From Flavobacteriales bacterium UBA7612 (GTDB taxonomy: Bacteria > Bacteroidota > Bacteroidia > Flavobacteriales > Weeksellaceae): a stretch of DNA of 64,000 bases. Below, in pieces: positions 18,793-26,661 of the stretch; position 1 is the stretch's first letter, and the number at the start of each line of letters is the position of its first letter. The stretch is from positions 1-64,000 of the forward strand of contig DLJQ01000021.1 in NCBI GenBank assembly GCA_002484335.1, written 5' to 3'. The position numbers were made by a program, and so were the translations under genes. The notes beneath the pieces are model-generated. The model worked only from the letters and a program-made list of their open reading frames with translations, was not told the DNA's origin and searched no databases.

Positions 18793-18825
18793 TATAAAAA
18801 AAGCCATCTCCTAAAAGATGGCTTA
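18793..18825 (-). terminator. Terminator of the SusCD operon
   Basis: On the minus strand GCCATCT/AGATGGC with a 6-nt loop is followed by a T run. It lies about 35 nt beyond the susD stop. Confidence 0.8.
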
Positions 18826-18858
18826 AACTATGAGAATGTTATAATTTTTTATTACTAT

Positions 18859-20445
18859 TTACTTAGCAAAAAATAATTTTGAATTTATTTCGTCTCCATT
18901 TGTCAACTTAGAAACAGCTTCACTCCAATTATTTCTATTTAAAGTTTGCTGAGTTATTGGATATCTAACTCGAGATGGCAAATCTGTAGCTACAACGTTT
19001 CCTGACATCAATGGTGTAAATACATAAGTTGTTCCATCAGGTCGAGTTCCAGTAGCGCCAGGTTTTAACAAAATAGAACCATTAGGATATCCTGTTCTTC
19101 TATATTCATTCCAAGATTCATCTGAATTACCTAATAAAGCTATATATTTTTGATTTAAAACATTTTCTTCAGACGCTGAAGGTATTCTAGCTAAATATGT
19201 ATCTATATCAATAGAAGAAACTCCTAATCTCTCCATATTAGCTTTAACTCCTGCTTCATAATTATCTTGTGACCACCCATTTAATTCAGATAGAATAAAT
19301 TCTACTTCAGAGTATTCCATCAAAATCTCTGCTTTATCAATCTTTGTATAATCAGATGAAAAGAAATTAATTTTAGAAGAAGCAAAAGCTGTTTCTACAG
19401 TTGGTAAACCATATGGCATACCTGTATAATCTGCTAAATTAGTAGAAACTGTATATGAAGCATTCTTTATTTGAGCAGAAGTTACTCCTATTGGAGCAGC
19501 AACTTTAAATAATCTAGGATCCAAACCATAATTTCCTTTTTCTCCTTTTAAAAACTGAACAAATGTTCTATTTACATAGAAATCTGTTCTATTATCTACA
19601 TAAAACAATTTCCAGAACGGATTTCCTTCAGCATCAGCAGTTCCAAAAGAATGAGCTGCATTATCTTCATTTGACACAAAAACACCTGAAGTAATAGCTT
19701 CTGTTATATGTGTATTTGCCTCAGGTAATTTATCCTTTAATCTATTTGCTATCCTTAATCGTAATGAATTAGCAAATTTTTTCCATTTAGAAGCATCTCC
19801 ACCATAAATATTATCTCCTGCAGTAAAAGCTAATTCTGATACATTAATCTGATCAGCTGCCTCTTTTAATTCGTTTAATAAATCTTTATATATAACTTCT
19901 TGAGAAACATATTTAGCTAAAGTAAATTCGTTAATTTGTAAAGCTTGAAAATCTGGATTATCTTTTTGGCCATAAGACCAATATGGCACATCACCGAAAT
20001 GAGTTACTAAATTATCAAAAGTATAAGCTAACATTATTCTACTAACAGCAATTTGATTTTGTAAATTACCATATTTTGACATCTGAACACTCGTTTCAGA
20101 ATTTTCACATTTATCAATTATATCTTTATAATTATTTGCTGAACGATATAAATAAACCCAACCATTACTAGTTTGAGTATCTCTGTATTGATATTTATCT
20201 TCTTCAATATAATTATTTTGAGCAGAATATTGCATCCAAGGTAAACTCATACGAGCAGACCACCAGCCATCTCTTGTATAATTCATTAAATATCTATTTG
20301 CTCCATTAAATATTGTATATGTTGGAACTATTTCTGGATTATTATCATTTTTATTAAAAGATTCTAAATCATTATCACAAGAAGTTAATGATCCTATAGA
20401 AACACCTAATAAAGAAAGTACAACCAACTTTTTTATAATTTTCAT
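18859..20445 (-). CDS. SusD/RagB family outer membrane lipoprotein
   Basis: A 528-aa surface lipoprotein with lipobox SLTSC (Cys23). The mature part matches the SusD-like family: an N-terminal NPEIVPTYTIF-type segment, WVYLYRSANNY, helical repeats, the SKWKKFANSLRLRIANR motif at about 215-232 and a C-terminal NDESWNEYRRTGYP region. SusD proteins lid the SusC barrel and capture nutrient. The SusC partner ends 11 nt upstream. No polysaccharide enzyme is nearby, so the ligand may be peptide or another nutrient rather than glycan. Confidence 0.95.
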   Translation of the reverse strand: MKIIKKLVVLSLLGVSIGSLTSCDNDLESFNKNDNNPEIVPTYTIFNGANRYLMNYTRDGWWSARMSLPWMQYSAQNNYIEEDKYQYRDTQTSNGWVYLYRSANNYKDIIDKCENSETSVQMSKYGNLQNQIAVSRIMLAYTFDNLVTHFGDVPYWSYGQKDNPDFQALQINEFTLAKYVSQEVIYKDLLNELKEAADQINVSELAFTAGDNIYGGDASKWKKFANSLRLRIANRLKDKLPEANTHITEAITSGVFVSNEDNAAHSFGTADAEGNPFWKLFYVDNRTDFYVNRTFVQFLKGEKGNYGLDPRLFKVAAPIGVTSAQIKNASYTVSTNLADYTGMPYGLPTVETAFASSKINFFSSDYTKIDKAEILMEYSEVEFILSELNGWSQDNYEAGVKANMERLGVSSIDIDTYLARIPSASEENVLNQKYIALLGNSDESWNEYRRTGYPNGSILLKPGATGTRPDGTTYVFTPLMSGNVVATDLPSRVRYPITQQTLNRNNWSEAVSKLTNGDEINSKLFFAK

Positions 20446-20456
20446 AATTTTTCTAA

Positions 20457-23400
20457 TTAAAATTGTAACTTTAAGTTCATACCATAAGTTCTAGTAGAAG
20501 GTAGAGACCCTCCTTCTAAACCTTGAACATTCCCACTACCTCCTGATGCTTGTTCAGGATCTATATTTTTATTATCTAATCCCCAAGTAGCTAAATTTCT
20601 ACCAAATGCAGATATTACTACATTAGAAAATGGCCCTCTAAGATTTTTAGGAAATGTATAAGAAATAGTAACCTCTCTCAGTTTAAAGTAATCTGCATCA
20701 AAAACATTTTGGGCAGTAGGTCCTGAATAATAATGACCATAATATTGTTGAGCAGTAACATTTTTATTATTTTCAGCTGTATTAGTAACTGTATAAGTTC
20801 CATCTCCATTTGAAACAACATTACCTGTAACTCCACTAACAACTACTCCATTTTCACGTACTCCATTTGCTGCTGTTTCTTCTAACATACCTGAATACAT
20901 TCCAAACATATTTGTAACAGAAAAATATTTTCCACCTTTTTGTATATCAAGTAAAGCAGATAAACTAAAGTTCTTATAAGAAATATTATTTCTAATTCCC
21001 ATATTCCAATCTGGAATTATTGAACCTAAATTCTTAATATCAGATGATAAATACAAACCGTTAGCTCCTACAACTTTATTTCCTTTGTCATCGTAAATAA
21101 AATCTGTTCCTCTAATCTGTCCATATCTTTCTCCTAATACTGCATCTAAAGTAGCTTTAAATGGTGCAGTACCTAATTGTATTGATTCTACACCGTCTAT
21201 TAACTCTGTAACTCTATTACTATTTTTTGAAAAATTAACATTTATCCCCCATTCAAATTCTGAAGTTCTGATAGGAACAATATTAACCATAGCTTCTATA
21301 CCTTTATTGAGAGTCTTTCCAGCATTAAGCATTTTGGAAGTAAACCCTGTCTCTGCTCCAACAGTAACAGGCATTATCAAATCTGATGTTTCTTCATGAT
21401 AGTATGACACATCAAATCCTAGACGATTATTAAACATTTGCATTTCTAAACCAAATTCCCATGCTTTTTTAGTTTCTGGTTTTAAAAATTGATTCTTTTT
21501 TGAAAGAGAAGTTAAGTAATAAGGATCTCCTATAAAAGAACTACCACTAAAAGCATTATTTTCATAAACATCTACAATAGAAAGAACTGGAGCATCATTC
21601 CCTGTTTTAGACCATCCTCCTCTAACCTTACCAAATTTTAACCAACTTGCTTTAATTAATTGAGAAAAAATAAAAGAACCTGTTACAGATGGATAAAAAT
21701 ATGAATTATCTCCTGAAGGTAAAGTCGAAGACCAGTCATTACGTGCAGACGCCTCAATAAAAACTAAATCTGCATAACCTAATGATGCACTTGCATAAGC
21801 AGAATTCACTCTTCTTTTCCATTTATATGTAGTAACAGAAGCTTGTTGCAATGAATTATTAATCGTATATAATCCTGGAACAATAAAACCACCATTAGTA
21901 TTCGCAGACATTGAAGAATAACTTTCATGTCGTCTATTTACACCCGCAAATGCATTAATACTAAATTCTCCAAACTTTTTATCAAAATGTAAACGACCTT
22001 CATAGTTCATTTCTGTTTTTTCTCTTGTTGATTCATTATAACCAGCCTGAGCTTGGGATCCTTCAGCAACTATACTGGAAATATTCAAAGTAGTATTATC
22101 ACCATATATATTACCTACAGCATATAAACCTGGAGCAATATCATATTTTAATTCAAAATTACCATAAAATCTATCTCTTTTATCTTTTGATGTATTCTCA
22201 TATAAAATCCAATAAGGATTATCTGAATATTTAGGTGTCGCATCATTCCATGCTGTTCTATTCCAAGATCTTTGCTCTCCTGTAGCTGTTTTATAATTTT
22301 TTAAACGATTATAATCCAATTGAACTTGACCCCACTGGTACATTTTTTGGGGAATAGAATTATCTCCATATCCAAATTCAGGCCTATTACTACCAGTTGT
22401 ATTTACATAAGTAATACCCCCTTTAGCTGTTAATTTATCATTAAATTTTGTCACCAAATTTAAGTTAGCTGTAGTTCTTTTTAAACTAGAATTAGGAATA
22501 ATACCTGATTGATCTAATTGAGAAACAGACATTCTAGCAGACGTATTTTCATATGACTTTGCAAATGAAACTGAATTTGTATATGCTATTCCTGTATTAT
22601 ATAATGTTTTATAATTTGCACTTGGTGCACTCCATGCTCTTGTCTTTAAATAAGTATTAGGGTCACTTGAATCAAAAGCATCCCAATGTAAAACTTGTTG
22701 ACCATTTAAACGTGGTCCCCATGATTCATCTGCTCCATAATCCACAACACTATAGGTCTGGTCCCCTATTTTAACCTGTTCAAATTCAGATGAAAAACCG
22801 CCACCATATAATTGCTGTAATTTAGGTTGAATATTTAATGATTCAAAAGCTACTCCTGTATTAATAACTATTTCATCTTTACCTTTTTTAGCTGATTTAG
22901 TTGTAATCATAATTACACCATTATTAGCACGTGAACCATATAATGCAGCAGCAGGTCCTCCTTTTAATACATTTACAGACTCTACATCATCAGGATTTAT
23001 ATCAAATGAGCCATCTCCATAATCTCGTCCACCACTACCTCTCTGAGCATTAGTAGAATTGTAATTTGAATTATCCATTGGTATACCATCAACAACAATC
23101 AAGGGTCTATTTTCACCAGTAATAGAACCTATACCACGTAAAACTATACGAGCTGAAGTTCCTAAACCTGATGGTGCAGTAATTTGTGCACCAGCAACAT
23201 TTCCTGATAATGACTGTAAAGCATTAGTTCCTCTACCTTGAGAAATTATATCTCCTTTAACTTCTTGTGATGCATAACCTAAAGATTTTTTATCTCTAGT
23301 TATACCTAAAGCTGTTACAACAGCACCTTCCAACTCTACAGTATCTGTTGGTTTTAAAGAAACATTATAACTACTTTGTTCACCTACTTTAAATGTTTGA

Positions 23401-23639
23401 GTAGGTAAACCAACAGCCTCTACAGTTACTAAATCCCCTTGTTTAGCTTCTATACTGAAGCTTCCACTTTCATCTGTAAAAACTTCTACTCCTGAAGTAG
23501 ATTTTACTATAGCATCGGCAACAGGAAGTCCATCAGAATCAGTCACTATACCAGTCACTGTCTTTACATCTTGAGCGTATAAGGAAGAACCTAAAAGTAT
23601 TCCTCCTAATACAAACAAGTTTCTTAAATTTCTCCTCAT
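20457..23639 (-). CDS. SusC/RagA family TonB-dependent transporter
   Basis: A 1060-aa outer membrane transporter. After a signal peptide (to about residue 23) comes a carboxypeptidase-like domain (VTGIVTDSDGLPVADAIV, about 27-95). The plug domain (about 110-250) has LSGNVAGAQI, LRGIGSI, PLIVVDGIPMDN and ALYGSRANNGVIMITTK. The long barrel ends in a C-terminal aromatic strand (NLKLQF). SusC proteins import ligands captured by SusD using TonB energy. Operon with the susD-like gene downstream. No anti-sigma/ECF pair is beside it, so regulation is not visible. Confidence 0.95.
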   Translation of the reverse strand: MRRNLRNLFVLGGILLGSSLYAQDVKTVTGIVTDSDGLPVADAIVKSTSGVEVFTDESGSFSIEAKQGDLVTVEAVGLPTQTFKVGEQSSYNVSLKPTDTVELEGAVVTALGITRDKKSLGYASQEVKGDIISQGRGTNALQSLSGNVAGAQITAPSGLGTSARIVLRGIGSITGENRPLIVVDGIPMDNSNYNSTNAQRGSGGRDYGDGSFDINPDDVESVNVLKGGPAAALYGSRANNGVIMITTKSAKKGKDEIVINTGVAFESLNIQPKLQQLYGGGFSSEFEQVKIGDQTYSVVDYGADESWGPRLNGQQVLHWDAFDSSDPNTYLKTRAWSAPSANYKTLYNTGIAYTNSVSFAKSYENTSARMSVSQLDQSGIIPNSSLKRTTANLNLVTKFNDKLTAKGGITYVNTTGSNRPEFGYGDNSIPQKMYQWGQVQLDYNRLKNYKTATGEQRSWNRTAWNDATPKYSDNPYWILYENTSKDKRDRFYGNFELKYDIAPGLYAVGNIYGDNTTLNISSIVAEGSQAQAGYNESTREKTEMNYEGRLHFDKKFGEFSINAFAGVNRRHESYSSMSANTNGGFIVPGLYTINNSLQQASVTTYKWKRRVNSAYASASLGYADLVFIEASARNDWSSTLPSGDNSYFYPSVTGSFIFSQLIKASWLKFGKVRGGWSKTGNDAPVLSIVDVYENNAFSGSSFIGDPYYLTSLSKKNQFLKPETKKAWEFGLEMQMFNNRLGFDVSYYHEETSDLIMPVTVGAETGFTSKMLNAGKTLNKGIEAMVNIVPIRTSEFEWGINVNFSKNSNRVTELIDGVESIQLGTAPFKATLDAVLGERYGQIRGTDFIYDDKGNKVVGANGLYLSSDIKNLGSIIPDWNMGIRNNISYKNFSLSALLDIQKGGKYFSVTNMFGMYSGMLEETAANGVRENGVVVSGVTGNVVSNGDGTYTVTNTAENNKNVTAQQYYGHYYSGPTAQNVFDADYFKLREVTISYTFPKNLRGPFSNVVISAFGRNLATWGLDNKNIDPEQASGGSGNVQGLEGGSLPSTRTYGMNLKLQF

Positions 23640-23716
23640 TTGTTAAAACATTTTTAAAACTTTTATAAACTTAAGGTTTTTATAACATTTTAAAAGCTTT
23701 TTTCACAAAAATTTCA

Positions 23717-23724
23717 TAATTTTG
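23717..23724 (+). promoter_or_regulatory. Putative -7 box of rnhB
   Basis: TAATTTTG matches TAnnTTTG, 16 nt before the TTG start codon of rnhB. No TTG element is seen upstream at 17-23 nt. Confidence 0.4.
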
Positions 23725-23740
23725 TTAAAAATTCAAAAAA

Positions 23741-24337
23741 TTGGACAAAGTTTTATCAAATTACGAATTTGAGATAGGTTGTGATGAAGCAGGAAGAGGT
23801 TGTTTAAGTGGACCCGTCATAGCAGCTGCTGTGATTTTAGGAGATAAATTTGAAAATAATATAATTAATGATTCTAAGCAATTATCCGAAAAAAAAAGAA
23901 ATTTGCTAAGATCTTTTATTGAAAAAAATGCTCTTTACTGGGCTATTGGTGTTGTATCTCCTAAAGAAATAGATGAAATAAATATTTTGAATGCAAGTTT
24001 CCTTGCTATGCATAGAGCAATTGATCAATTAGATTGCCCAAAAGATCTTATTATTGTAGATGGAAATAGATTTAATGCTTACAATGATATTCCACATGAA
24101 TGCATTGTAAAAGGTGATTCTAAATATATGAATATAGCTGCAGCATCTATTTTAGCAAAAACATATAGAGATGAATATATGGCGAAAATTGATAAAGAGT
24201 TTCCTGAATATAATTGGAAAAAAAATAAAGGATATCCTACAAAAGAACATCGAGCAGCTATTAAAGAATATGGTGCAACAATTTATCATCGTACAACATT
24301 TAAATTGTTACCAGATCAATTAAGCTTAGACTTATAA
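23741..24337 (+). CDS. rnhB: Ribonuclease HII
   Basis: Removes RNA from RNA-DNA hybrids, including single ribonucleotides and primers. The 198-aa protein has GCDEAGRG (Asp15, Glu16), IIVDGN (Asp107) and KGDSKYMNIAAAS (Asp126), which form the metal-binding site, and a C-terminal GYPTKEHRAAI. The start codon is TTG at 23741: it is the only start codon between the -7 box and the conserved GCDEAGRG, and gives a normal N terminus. A bidirectional terminator follows immediately. Confidence 0.95.
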   Translation: MDKVLSNYEFEIGCDEAGRGCLSGPVIAAAVILGDKFENNIINDSKQLSEKKRNLLRSFIEKNALYWAIGVVSPKEIDEINILNASFLAMHRAIDQLDCPKDLIIVDGNRFNAYNDIPHECIVKGDSKYMNIAAASILAKTYRDEYMAKIDKEFPEYNWKKNKGYPTKEHRAAIKEYGATIYHRTTFKLLPDQLSLDL

Positions 24338-24338
24338 T

Positions 24339-24376
24339 AAAAAAGTGCATTTGTTGAATACAAATGCACTTTTTTA
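24339..24376. terminator. Bidirectional terminator between rnhB and the NlpE-like gene
   Basis: Stem AAGTGCATTTG/CAAATGCACTT with A/T runs on both sides, between two convergent stop codons. Confidence 0.85.
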
Positions 24377-24826
24377 TTATTTTATTTTCTTCAGTGTATA
24401 ATGATCTTTCAATTTACCTGTAGCTTCTTTTCCTTTATCATCTAATACTTTTAATTCATTTTTTTCTACTTTAAGAAATAATGGACTAACATTAGAATTT
24501 AAATGAATTGTATTTCCTGTACTATCCCATTTATAAAAACCTTCATCTTGATAAACAGTTTCTTTACCTAAATATTCTTGTTCTATAAAAAAGTTTCCAT
24601 CTTTTTTTAATTCAACAATATATTTTATTCCCTCACAATCAGAACAAGGTAATACACCTTCGTATTTACCAGCCCAATCCAAAGAATTAGCTGCATTAAC
24701 AGTTATAGTTTCTGTTGTAGACTCTGTAACTTTTATATCTTTTTTCTCTGATTGCTGCAAACCTTTTGATTGACAAGAAAACAATAAAAGGGAAATAATT
24801 ATTCCTGAAAGTATAATTTTTTTCAT
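24377..24826 (-). CDS. NlpE N-terminal domain lipoprotein
   Basis: A 149-aa lipoprotein with lipobox LLFSC (Cys18). After a Ser/Thr-rich linker the NlpE-like domain begins: AGKYEGVLPCSDCEGIKY contains the CxxC pair typical of the copper-resistance/NlpE_N family, followed by ELKKDGNFF. In E. coli NlpE senses envelope and redox stress; here only the N-terminal domain is present. It is a single gene with its own terminator. The function in this organism is inferred from family membership. Confidence 0.85.
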   Translation of the reverse strand: MKKIILSGIIISLLLFSCQSKGLQQSEKKDIKVTESTTETITVNAANSLDWAGKYEGVLPCSDCEGIKYIVELKKDGNFFIEQEYLGKETVYQDEGFYKWDSTGNTIHLNSNVSPLFLKVEKNELKVLDDKGKEATGKLKDHYTLKKIK

Positions 24827-24901
24827 ATAAAATTATTCAATTATTATCGAAACAAATTACGACTATATTTTAATAACTTTCAAAAAATTATTTTAATAAT
24901 A

Positions 24902-25894
24902 TCATTTACTTTTTCCTTTAAAATAAAAATAGATAATAACTGCACTAAAAAGCATTAAAATAGATGATAGAAAAAATGGTGCTCCTGAAAATTGGAATGG
25001 TGCTTTATCATGTGTAAAATAATAGAATAAATTTGTCATAATTGGAGGACCTATAATGGCAGTAACACTTATCAAACTGGCTAATATTCCCTGAAGTTCT
25101 CCTTGTTCATTTGGTGAAACATTTTTACTAATTATTGATTGTAATACTGGCCCACAAATACCTCCTAAAGAATATGGAATAAGAAAAAGAAACATCATCC
25201 AGCCTTGATCAGCAAATGCAAATAGTATCAGACCTAACGCATAGAATAATAACCCAGAATACAGACTTTTATGTTCACCTAATTTAGGAATAGTCCATCT
25301 TATTAGAACTCCTTGTACTAATGCAATTAATAAACCAAGTAAACCAAGTGATAAACCTACAGTTCTTTCTGTCCAATTAAATTTATACATAGTAAAAAAA
25401 TGCCAATTACTCTGTACTGCATGAAGAGCTATATACACCAAAATTAAAGCAAAAACAAGATTTGATATTTTTGGTTGTTTCCTTAAAAAAACAAATATTC
25501 CTAGCGGATTTGTACGTTTCCAACTAAATGCTCTTCGTTTATCTTTTTTTAAACTTTCTGGTAATATAAACAATCCATAAAGAAAATTTACCATGCATAA
25601 AATAGCAGATACATAAAAAGGAACTCTTGATCCATAATACCCAAGTAATCCTCCTACTACAGGACCTATAATAAATCCTAAGCCAAAAGCTACACCTATT
25701 AAACCAAAATTTTTAGATCTATCTTTATCAGTAGATATATCGGCTATGTACGCACTAGCTGTTGAAATACTAGCTCCTGTAAGACCAGCAATAATTCTTC
25801 CAAAAAACAACCAACCAATGTTAGATGCAAATGCTAACAATATATAGTCTATGGTAAATCCAAAAAGAGAAATTAAAATAATTGGACGTCTCCC
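24902..25894 (-). pseudogene. 5'-truncated Tet-type MFS efflux transporter
   Basis: The frame from 25894 to 24902 encodes the C-terminal three quarters of a TCR/Tet-family (DHA1) drug:H+ antiporter: GRRPIILISLFGFTIDYIL, GRIIAGLTGAS, AYIADIS, FGLGFIIGPVVGG and so on. Homology begins abruptly inside motif A (the usual SDRFGRRP), with an in-frame TAA two codons before. The first three helices, about 90 residues, are missing. The longest ORF could start at a TTG at 25840, but it would lack the conserved N terminus. Upstream DNA encodes a different protein fragment. It is most likely a deletion remnant and not a working pump. Confidence 0.8.
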
Positions 25895-26106
25895 TTATTT
25901 ATTTCATATTCTAAAAAATGAATTTGTGATTTCATGGATCCATTTACCATGAATCCTAATAATAGACCATCAAATAATCGACTATGACTTGTATATTTCT
26001 TCTTTGCATTATTTTGTTGACTAAGAATAACTATTCCTTCAGTCTTCTTTGAAGAATCAAGGTTATACAATTTGTAGACATTATCTAAAGTTATAAAAAG
26101 AGCCAT
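25873..26106 (-). pseudogene. 3'-truncated DUF3592-like fragment fused at the deletion junction
   Basis: A 77-aa frame reads KKTEGIVILSQQ, then VNGSMKSQIHFLEY and EINKGD, a pattern like DUF3592 small membrane proteins (G-V, VNG, then a Y-x-GD motif). A hydrophobic stretch (FAVVVVFF) lies just upstream in another frame, suggesting a frameshifted N-terminal membrane segment. The frame runs through the MFS junction near 25890 and stops at once, so it is probably the broken left half of a second gene. The family call is tentative. Confidence 0.4.
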
Positions 26107-26197
26107 TTACAAATATCAAAAAAAACTACAACTACAGCAAATGTTATAAACCACTCTTTTAAGATTATAAAAAGATTAAATCTATTGTATTTTTTTA

Positions 26198-26205
26198 CGG
26201 AGAGT
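26198..26205 (-). repeat. Short copy of the tRNA-Ser 3' end (possible att scar)
   Basis: Minus-strand ACTCTCCG repeats the last acceptor bases plus discriminator of tRNA-Ser (26362-26369) in the same orientation, 164 bp downstream of the tRNA. Similarity continues loosely as TAAnAAAA after one gap. It is short, so only suggestive of a former integration site. Confidence 0.3.
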
Positions 26206-26326
26206 AAAAGATTATTTATTTTACAACAAAAGGAAAGAGATTCTGACAAACTCTCATCTTTCGTTTATGTTAATTTTTCCTTTCAGTTTTATTAAAATAA
26301 AATTTTCCAAAACTACAGAAAAAACA

Positions 26327-26356
26327 AAAACCTAATAGATAAATCTATTAGGTTTT
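26327..26356 (-). terminator. Terminator of tRNA-Ser
   Basis: Stem AACCTAATAGAT/ATCTATTAGGTT followed on the minus strand by a T-rich run, six bases beyond the tRNA. Confidence 0.75.
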
Positions 26357-26361
26357 CTTAG

Positions 26362-26446
26362 CGGAGAGTGAGGGATTCGAACCCCCGGAGGTGTGACCCT
26401 CAACAGTTTTCAAGACTGCCGCATTCGACCACTCTGCCAACTCTCC
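26362..26446 (-). tRNA. tRNA-Ser (anticodon TGA)
   Basis: An 85-nt gene with acceptor GGAGAGT/ACTCTCC and D-arm GGCAGAGTGGTCGAA. The anticodon stem-loop CAGTCTTGAAAACTG carries TGA. A long class II variable arm follows, and the T-arm is GGGGGTTCGAATCCCTC-like. The discriminator is G and CCA is not encoded. It reads UCN serine codons, mainly UCA. Confidence 0.96.
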
Positions 26447-26595
26447 TTAAACACCGTTTATTGCGGTATTGCGAGTGCAAATATAAAAGGTTTTTTTTAT
26501 CTACCAAACCATTACACTAAGTTTTTTAGATAAAAAAACTTAGTATACTCAATTTCAAATAAATATTTTTAAAAAAAAATATAATGATAATAAAA

Positions 26596-26636
26596 AAAGG
26601 CTTTATTACATCTTAAAAAATGTAATAAAGCCTTTA
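26596..26636 (-). terminator. Terminator of the S46 peptidase gene
   Basis: Long stem GGCTTTATTACAT/ATGTAATAAAGCC followed by a T run on the minus strand, 26 nt beyond the stop. Confidence 0.85.
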
Positions 26637-26661
26637 TATAAAAGTTTTTTAATACCTTTTA

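Larger units (their letters stand above)
25895..26361. other. Decayed region between the MFS remnant and tRNA-Ser
   Basis: No intact gene. It holds the DUF3592-like remnant (25873-26106), a short copy of the tRNA-Ser 3' end (26198-26205) and the tRNA terminator (26327-26356). The rest is unassigned AT-rich DNA. Confidence 0.5.
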
